Of a DNA stretch of 64,000 bases, positions 56,275 through 64,000 are shown one piece after another. The notes under the pieces are model-generated. The model was not told where the DNA came from. It saw nothing but the letters and a program-made list of their open reading frames with translations, and did no database searches. Both the position numbers and the translations under genes were made by a program. Each line of letters starts with the position of its first letter. The stretch's first letter is position 1. Source of the DNA: Symsagittifera roscoffensis (Eukaryota; Xenacoelomorpha; Acoela; Convolutidae); the NCBI RefSeq assembly GCF_963678635.1, contig NC_087062.1:100797209-100861208 (forward strand), given 5' to 3'.

Positions 56275-56382
56275 GGTGGCGACCATGTGTGGAGGCGAAC
56301 ACAGTCTACTGCATAGACCACAATTCCTCCTCTCCTTCTCAGTTGTCCTTCTACACCTGTCACTGTCTGCCACAATTCCAAG
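56275..56382 (+). pseudogene. EGF-like domain exon A, copy 2 (5' truncated)
   Basis: Homologous to 32525-32641 but joined directly to minisatellite, so the acceptor and first cysteine are lost. It keeps the extra T that copy 1 lacks, so the frame reads YTCHCLPQFQG and ends CCAAG before GCACTC. Joined to exon B after a GC-AG intron of 526 bp, it would continue GTQC, completing the module. Confidence 0.55.
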
Positions 56383-56698
56383 GCACTCGACACACACCCC
56401 ACTTGGGCTCCCTTCGGGGCTGAGCTAACTAAAGCAATCGGCTAATTGGCCGGCCGAGATTGATTTCCTTCAGTAAATCATCACACATATCATGCTTTTA
56501 GAGTTTGACGTCGGGTCGCAATTCTCAACTCCACAGCAGGGCCCTTTGGAGCGAAGGGGAGGGGGGAGGGTGTTGCTTTTTCAAAAATTTAGCTGGAGTT
56601 TCAGAAAGGATGCAATGTTGAAACTGAGCTGCAATTTGTGAGCAACCTGAATTGTACGCAGCTGTATTATTAGCACTGCCAAATAGAGGGGGTAGAGA

Positions 56699-56711
56699 GG
56701 GGGGGGGGGGG
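56699..56711. repeat. Poly-G tract, copy 2
   Basis: 13 consecutive G followed by AGGGGTGGG; paralogous to the 21-G run at 32942. Confidence 0.9.
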
Positions 56712-56908
56712 AGGGGTGGGCAGATGTTCGCATGGTCAAAAATATATTAGGAAGACGTTTTCAACTTGATCAACTTTCTGTAAAGCTAGAGTGGGGCTCT
56801 TTACTAATATGCATGCTAATAGGATAGGCAAACTGCAAACAAAGTGATTTTTTTTTTCAAAACTCAAATCATAATGGAATGAGAAAAGTTGCTTTAATTG
56901 CATACAAG

Positions 56909-57040
56909 GAACTCAGTGTGAATCGGAAGTGAACTTCTGTGCTAGAAATGAGTCGATTTGTGGCGACCAGGGAACATGCGTCATGCTCGATGAAGTTTCA
57001 AACGAGACCAATTATTCCCACTCATGTGTCTGTGACCAAG
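56909..57040 (+). CDS. EGF-like domain exon B, copy 2
   Basis: 132-nt symmetric phase-1 exon, between GCATACAAG and GTCTAATC, almost identical to 33159-33290 (GDQGTC here, GDHGTC there; two substitutions seen by eye). It encodes the last cysteine of one EGF module and five of the next. With a truncated exon A upstream and an env remnant downstream, it is probably not part of a working gene. Confidence 0.55.
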
Positions 57041-57498
57041 GTCTAATCATGCAAACATTTAAACTGCGAGCCCTTAGTCGGGAAACCAGCGCCAGTTCTC
57101 AGTTTGGCCTGCTCTAGTTCTCAATTTTCAACTATTCAGGTCAAAAAACTTTGGGTTGTTCCGCAACTCAAAAAACCATTTTTTCAAGAGTTTTCGGTCA
57201 GTTTCGCAAGTTTTCTTTAAAAATTTATTTGTGTTTGAAAGTCAAAAATTGTCCTTTTTACCCCATAAAGTGTCAAATTTTGTTTTAAAAACTAGTTTAA
57301 AACGTTATGCGCAGTCTTTTGCATATGAAACTTAAAACTTCTTGAATTTTATAAGAGACTAATTTGATGTACTGTGTGGGTAATTTTCAAACCAAACCCA
57401 ATTTCCCTTGGTTGATGGAAAATAAAAAAAAACTTTTTTCGAAATTGGAATAAATTTACTTAAAAACGCAGGGTATATCTACCAAGTGCTGAAACAGT
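57041..57498 (+). other. Intron-like flank including the empty site of element 2
   Basis: Bases 57041-57410 match unit 1. Bases 57411-57498 (88 bp, starting GTTGATGG) are present only here, because the equivalent was removed in unit 1 along with the element 2 3' end. Confidence 0.8.
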
Positions 57499-59275
57499 GC
57501 ATAAAATACAATTTAAACGACAATAAAAACGCATTTTGTCAATTGTATTTGGAGTTAATGAAAAATCGTAAATTAGTAAAGTTTCAAGTTTTTCCAGACT
57601 CCGCACATCCAGCAAAACTTGAACAACACCAAAGTCACCTCCAACTAGACGATAAATTTCCTTATCATGGTGCACATGGAAGTTTATCTTATGGCATACA
57701 TGATAACAACTGGATACATCACATTTGAATAAATAACCCATCAAACTGTAAAGCAGACACAAACAATTCAGGATACTATGAAAAAATGTTTTTCGATTGG
57801 AAAGTACAAATAACACGAGATTTAAAAGATGATACTATACTAATTCAAGGAACTCGCTCATTTTATAAAAATTACACGACCACAGGCAACCATAGTTTGG
57901 TTCCCTGAAGACACTGTACCACATTTCAAGTCGCTAAAACTCACACAAGAATGATAAAACTTCAGAAAAAATGTTTATAGAATCTATAGTTTTTGATAAA
58001 ATAAATCCTGATTGAACAAGATCAAACCCAAATCAATATAAGAATCTACACATTATCAAATTTACCGTGAAACTAAAGCATGCAAATACTCAAAACCACT
58101 TTTTCAATCCCAAAATTTAAAAGTCCTTGTCAAATACGAAAAAGTTTTCAAAATGAAAACAGGCAAACTAATCCTTGATTTGGCCGATACAATTCAAAAA
58201 GAAAAGACGAAAAGTCTTACTTCCCGGTTAAATTTTAAAAAACCAATGGAAACAGGAAACCAGGATTGTAATAGACTAGAAGAATTTTTACTGAAGAATA
58301 TCACATATTTTGGCGCAATTCACTATGAAACTTACCTCGATATGAAACTAAACTACACATTTAGCTTAATTTGTCAATAAATGTCACTTTCAGAGCTCGG
58401 AACAATACATGATTTATGTGAACTGGAGCGAACACAAATCTTAAAATCTCTCACTTCAGCAGTACTCAAAATAAATTATGCAGAAAATCTCTTATCAGCC
58501 AACCGCTCTAATTTCATTGATTATGTTACTACACTTGCACTAAACAATTTTCACAACCCTTTGTATTTGAAGATGAAGGATGCTACCAACGCTTACTTAT
58601 ATATTACAAAACAAGTACATTTTGTGAACACCTTATCATGCGGCATATATTATGGGATAACGTTGTCCCATGTGGATCTGAAAAAATCAAACGAAGATAA
58701 ATATTATCTTCCTACTTCATACTATCTTCATACTCCTTCTTGTTTCAACATACATACGCGCAATCGCTCGCAACCCATTTACAGACCTACAATATATAAA
58801 CATATACTCCAAATCACATTTAAAATAACACAGTCGAACACAGCAATTTCGCGAATTTCTCTTTAAAATGGACACAACCCAAAGGCAATCAATTGATCAA
58901 AACCTCCTCAAATTTGCTGAAACATCAAGATTTTCAGACATCTAACGAAAAGACTACAGTGACTATTTCAAGGTATTAAAAATGATTTGTACATAAATGA
59001 AGAATAATATCGCCCACAACATATTCTTCAAATAATGTTTTCAGTTTTTTGAATATCAAAAAGGAATTCTTAGCATTTCTAGGATGGCCCTATTGAATCT
59101 TAGAAGCATTGATTAATTTATATATAAAGTTCAACTTTATGGGATTTCTTTTCTAACATTTTAATGGACCCTATAACACATGCGCTATACACACAGAAGT
59201 CAATAGACAAGCTAGCGTAGCAAAAAATTCTGTCGCAGGTTTTTTTTTGGAATTTTTTCCACTACTAACAAAAAT
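57499..59275 (+). pseudogene. Old env remnant, tandem unit 2
   Basis: Parallel to the unit 1 remnant, without the 202-bp extra piece. The longest open parts are 57486-57728 (KNRKLVKFQVFPDSAHPAKL), 58153-58380 and 58381-58866 (LCELERTQILKSLTSAVLK). A stop separates the last two and several frameshifts follow. Sequence homologous to the env C-terminal hydrophobic region is still visible near 59080-59240. Confidence 0.75.
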
Positions 59276-60695
59276 TAGCGAATAAAATAAAAAACTATCT
59301 AGCAAATCAAACGCATAGGATACTCCAAAAAACATCACAAAAAAGCGAAAACAAATTGATAACCTTGCGAATTAAAAAGAGATCGGCTAGTTGTAGATAT
59401 TGTTCGGTATGCCGAAGAACTGTAAAGTTTTTCAACGACAAAAGATTTAGCAGTGTAAAAAATATTGAACAACAGTTTGGTATCTGTAGCCTCAAAACCT
59501 GTGAATTTTGAACGGGATAAGCCCACAATTGTCGGAGCAATGATACTAGATTTGGCAATTTGTTAAATGTTTCAGTTCCATTAAACATAATCAAGAACAA
59601 TTTCGACGCAACTCTTATATACTCGGACACTGATTTGTTCTAGCATGAAATCCACAGCAAACACCTCTACAAGTAAATCAAGAAACACATGAACTGCGAA
59701 AGCTTTTTGATTTTTCAAATCTACCAGCCACGCACCCCCTCTAAAACAATGAGAATTTGCGGGTTACCCTAAAATTCAGTGAAGAGTTTGCTGGAGATAT
59801 CATAAAGGAGTACGTGGGACTATAGCCTAAACTTTACAGCATTACAGCTTTATTTCTTCCAGTAGGCTTCGTTTTTTTAAGTTTCCAAGTACCTTTTTAG
59901 AAACGGGCAATAAAGACAAGTCATAAGATTATGTAGGGGTGAGGGACGTATTTATGTGGAAAACGGAAAAAACTGTTGAAAATTTGAACTATATCGGTTG
60001 TCATTTTTGTGTAGAAACTAATAAAAGAAGCGCCAAGGTTGTTTCCTCATATAAAAAACGGGTTCTAACCCGTAATCAATAGAAACAATAGTCCACAATA
60101 TAACGTGCGCGGTTAAATTTGAACTGTCAAAATCAAGGAAAAACATGACCCATTCAAATTTAACTCCATTCTTTTTTCTTAGAGTGCTCGAAAAAAGACC
60201 AATTTTAACCCCCTTAAAACCCCGTTAAAAAGTGGTCGATGCAAGGGCACACCGAAGAAAGGGGTCATTTTTTAGCCACTTTAACACTACTACTAACAAG
60301 GAAACACAAAATAAAGTAAGCTGGTCAAAAAGATTACGAGCACCTGCACTGGCGGTTAGGTTCGTCTTTCGCATCACTATAGTTCCGGTGTTCGAAACTG
60401 TTGCGACTAATCTATCAAAAGCAGAGCATTAGGAGGCCAAATTGTGCACTGGATAGGGGCAAATCTGTTCCTGATTTCCAGAGACAAGTCTTTAAACTTG
60501 TTCAAAAACTTTCCGAACGATCAACGGAAATGGAAGAACAAAAAAACCAAGGTAGAATCCTTGACTTTGTAATGAGCTGATAAGAGAAAGGCAGTCAAGG
60601 TTTTAGCCGACAAAGAAAAAACAAAGTAAACTACTAGGCGCGAAGATGTAGTTATATACTTAGTTGCCCCGGATATGTTGCTTGGGCAGAGCAAT
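59276..60695. other. Spacer between env remnant and minisatellite, unit 2
   Basis: Near-identical partner of 53816-55235. No gene supported. Confidence 0.5.
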
Positions 60696-62404
60696 AACAA
60701 AGAGCGCAACTTCCAGGAAAACGCCAAGGAACATGAAGGAGATAAAAAAAAACAGGAGAGCGATTGAGCATCCGAGAAATGATACAGAACGCAACTTCCA
60801 GGAAAACGCCAAGGAACATGAAGGAGATAGAGCAAAATAGGAGAGCAATTGAGCATCCGAGAAATGATAAAGAACGCAACTTCCAGGATAACGCCAAGGA
60901 ACTTGAAGGAGAGAAAAAAACAGGAGAGCGATTGAGCATCCGAGAAATGATAAAGAACGCAACTTCCAGGAAAACGCCAAGGAACATGAAGGAGATAGAG
61001 CAAAACAGGAGAGCGATTGATCATCCGAGAAATGATAAAGAACGCAACTTCCAGGATAACGCCAAGGAACTTGAAGGAGATAAAAAAACAGGAAAGCGAT
61101 TGAGCATCCGAGAAATGATACAGAACGCAACTTCCAGGAAAACGCCAAGGAACATGAAGGAGATAGAGCAAAATAGGAGAGCGATTGAGCATCCGAGAAA
61201 TGATAAAGAACGCAACTTCCAGGAAAACGCCAAGGAACTTGAAGGAGATAAAAAAAACAGTAGAGTGATTGAGCATCCGAGAAATGATAAAGAACGCAAC
61301 TTCCAGGAAAACGCCAAGGAACATGAAGGAGATAGAGCAAAACAGGAGAGCGATTGAGCATCCGAGAAATGATAAAGAACGCAACTTCCAGGAAAACGCC
61401 AAGGAACATGAAGGAGATAGAGCAAAACAGGAGAGCGATTGAGCATCCGAGAAATGATAAAGAACGCAACTTCCAGGATAACGCCAAGGAACTTGAAGGA
61501 GATAAAAAACAGGAGAGCGATTGAGCATCCGAGAACTGATAAAGAACGCAACTTCAAGGAAAACGCCAAGGAACATGAAAGAGATAGAGCAAAACAGGAG
61601 AGCGATTGAGCATCCGAGAAATGATAATCAACGCAACTTCCAGGATAACGCCAAGGAACTTGAAGGAGATAAAAAAACAGGAAAGCGATTGAGCATCCGA
61701 GAAATGATACAGAACGCAACTTCCAGGAAAACGCCAAGGAACATGAAGGAGATAGAGCAAAATAGGAGAGCGATTGAGCATCCGAGAAATGATAAAGAAC
61801 GCAACTTCCAGGAAAACGCCAAGGAACTTGAAGGAGATAAAAAAAACAGTAGAGTGATTGAGCATCCGAGAAATGATAAAGAACGCAACTTCCAGGAAAA
61901 CGCCAAGGAACATGAAGGAGATAGAGCAAAACAGGAGAGCGATTGAGCATCCGAGAAATGATAAAGAACGCAACTTCCAGGAAAACGCCAAGGAACATGA
62001 AGGAGATAGAGCAAAACAGGAGAGCGATTGAGCATCCGAGAAATGATAAAGAACGCAACTTCCAGGATAACGCCAAGGAACTTGAAGGAGATAAAAAACA
62101 GGAGAGCGATTGAGCATCCGAGAACTGATAAAGAACGCAACTTCAAGGAAAACGCCAAGGAACATGAAAGAGATAGAGCAAAACAGGAGAGCGATTGAGC
62201 ATCCGAGAAATGATAATCAACGCAACTTCCAGGATAACGCCAAGGAACTTGAAGGTGATAAAAAACAGGAGAGCGATTGAGCATCCGAGAAATGATAAAG
62301 AACGCAACTTCCAGGAAAACGCCAAGGAACATGAAGGAGATAGAGCAAAACAGGAGAGCGATTGAGCATCCGAGAAATGATAAAGAACGCAACTTCCAGG
62401 ATAA
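60696..62404. repeat. 84-bp minisatellite array, unit 2 (homogeneous part)
   Basis: About twenty tandem monomers closely related to those of unit 1. A higher-order repeat of about 590 bp (seven monomers) is visible: the marker variants AACAGTAGAGTGATTGAGC (near 61256 and 61847) and GAACTGATAAAGAACGC (near 61533 and 62122) recur at this interval. The minus strand is almost free of stops in all three frames, which creates long spurious open frames. Confidence 0.92.
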
Positions 62405-64000
62405 CGCCAAGGAATTTGAGGGAGATAAAAAAAATAGGAGAAGAATGAGAATCCGAGAAATGACAAAGAACTCAACTTCTAGGAGAACGCCAAGGCATTT
62501 GAAGAAGGCAAAGAAAAACAGGAGAAAGAATGAGAATCCGTGAAAGGACAAAGAACACAACTTCCGGGAGAACGCCAAGGATCATGAAGTATATAAAGAA
62601 AAACAGGAGAAAGAATGAGAATCCGTTAAATAACAAAGAACTCGAATTTCAAAAAAACGACAAGGATACAACAAAAATAAGAGAAAGAATGAGAATCTGT
62701 TAAATAAAAAACAACTGAATTTCCAGGAGAATGCCAATGAACATGAGGGAGATATAGAAAAACAGGATAGCGAATGAGAATCCGGACAATGACATAGAAC
62801 GCAAATTACAGGAGAACGCATAGGAACAGGAAGAAGATAAAGAAAAACAGGAGAAAGTTTGAGAATCCGAGAAATGACAAAAAACACAACTTCCAGGAGA
62901 ACGTAAGGAACATGAAGGAGATAAAAAAACAGAGGAAAGATTGAGAATCCGAGAAATGACAAAGAACTCAACTTCCAGTAGAACGCCAAGGAACCTGAAG
63001 GAGATAAGGAAAAACAGGAGAAAGAATGAGAATCCGATAAATAAAAAAGAACTCACCTTCCAGAAAAACCCCAAAGAACATAAAGGATACAACGAAACAT
63101 AGGAGAAAGAATGAGAATCAGAAAAATAAAAAAGAACTCAACTTCCAGGAGAATGCCAATGAAGATGAGGAAGATAAAGAAAAACTGGAGAAAGAATGAG
63201 AATCCCAGAAATGACACAGAACGCAAATTCCAGGAAAACGCCGAGGAAATTGAAGGAGACAAAGGAAAACGGGAGAAAGATTGAGAATCCAAGAAATGAC
63301 AAAGAATGCGACTCCCAGCAAAACGCCAAGGAACTTGAAGGAGATAGAGAAAAACAGGAGAAAGAATGAGAATCCGAAAAACTACATAGAACGCAACTTC
63401 CAGGAGAACGCTTAGGAACCTGAAGAAGATAAAGAAAATCAGGAGAAAGTTTGAGAATCCGAGAAATGACAAAAACGCAACTTCTAGGAGAACACAAGGA
63501 ACATGAAGGTCATAAAAAACAGGAGATAGACAAAAAATCCGAGAAATAACCAAGAACGCAACTTCCAGGAGAACGCCAAGGAACCTGAAGAAGATAAAGA
63601 AAATCAGGAGAAATCTTGAGAATCTGAGAAATGACAAAAAACGCAACTTCTAGGAGAACGCCAAGGAACCCGAAGGAGACAAATAAAAACAGGAGACCGA
63701 ATGAGACTATGAAAAATGACAAAAATTGCAACTTGCAGCAGAACGCCAAGGAACATGAAGGAGATAAAGAAACAGAAGAAAGATTGAGAATCCGAGAAAT
63801 GACAAAGAACTCAACTTCCAGTAGAACGCCAAGGAACCTGAAGGAGATAAGGAAAAACAGGAGAGAGATTGAGAATCCGAGAAATGACAAAGAACTCAAA
63901 ATCCAGGAAAACGCCAAGGAACTTGAAAGAGATAAAGGAAAACAGGAGAAAGAATGAGAATTCAAGAAATGACACAAAACGCAAGTTCCAGGAAAACGCA
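62405..64000. repeat. 84-bp minisatellite array, degenerate continuation
   Basis: Monomers continue to the window edge but diverge (GAGAATCCGAGAAATGACAA, CTTCCAGGAGAACGCC). They vary in length and share less with the left part. This gradient, homogeneous in the centre and degenerate at the edge, is expected if unequal exchange acts mainly inside the array. Confidence 0.88.

Larger units (their letters stand above)
32525..62404. repeat. Tandem duplication of a 5.5-kb host block, two units
   Basis: Unit 1 is 32525-56274 (about 5,535 bp without element 2) and unit 2 starts at 56275. Both contain EGF exons, poly-G tract, env remnant, spacer and minisatellite in the same order. The junction joins the minisatellite to GGTGGCGACCATG, the exact left limit of homology in unit 1. 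Confidence 0.88.

Noticed and set aside
55063..62578. Long minus-strand frames (up to 444 codons) over the minisatellites
   Set aside because: The repeat unit simply lacks stop codons on that strand in all frames; frames drift as monomer length changes and the peptides are repetitive.

Overview
The window looks like animal (metazoan, probably invertebrate) nuclear DNA. It contains intron-bearing gene fragments of animal families: a membrane-anchored UDP-glycosyltransferase (UGT) last exon and EGF-like exons. It also contains two large LTR retroelements, tandem satellite and minisatellite arrays and a 200-base assembly gap. I cannot name the species. No complete host gene is present. Most of the sequence is repeat-derived, AT-rich and decayed.

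Region 1 (1-8197) is a higher-order repeat. Arrays of a roughly 100-bp satellite monomer alternate with five truncated copies of the 3' intron end plus the start of the last coding exon of a UGT gene. The series ends in one complete last exon (7192-7781) that keeps the UGT signature and the C-terminal membrane anchor. All five truncated copies break at the same codon and join the satellite through a 14-bp inverted repeat. This suggests one founding rearrangement followed by amplification. A gap (8198-8397) follows.

Region 2 (8398-28337, minus strand; element 1) and region 4 (33661-51875, plus strand; element 2) are two copies of the same giant Ty3/gypsy-type (Metaviridae-like) LTR element, in head-to-head orientation. 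In element order the layout is: LTR, a 77-codon leader ORF, a basic ORF (ORF1) overlapping gag, a very large gag with a CCHC knuckle, an aspartic protease, RT/RNase H, an integrase with a GPY/F module, two tiny hydrophobic ORFs, a Pro/Ser/Thr/Gln-rich ORF, an env-like membrane glycoprotein ORF, a 602-codon ORF of unknown function (ORF-C), and a short intron directly after the last stop codon. Element 1 is about 20 kb, large for this class. Gag, protease and pol lie in one reading frame once independent lesions in the two copies are compared. Both copies carry different nonsense and frameshift changes, so neither appears autonomous.

Region 3 (28338-33660) lies between the elements. It holds a 740-bp direct duplication, a cluster of near-perfect palindromes and the left end of a host tandem duplication with two EGF-like exons.

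Region 5 (51876-64000) continues that duplication. Each unit of about 5.5 kb holds EGF-like exons, a poly-G tract, an old decayed env remnant, a spacer and an 84-bp minisatellite. Element 2 inserted into the first unit only. The second unit keeps the empty site, which shows that element 2 lost its 3' LTR together with about 88 bp of host flank. The last minisatellite becomes degenerate and runs off the window.
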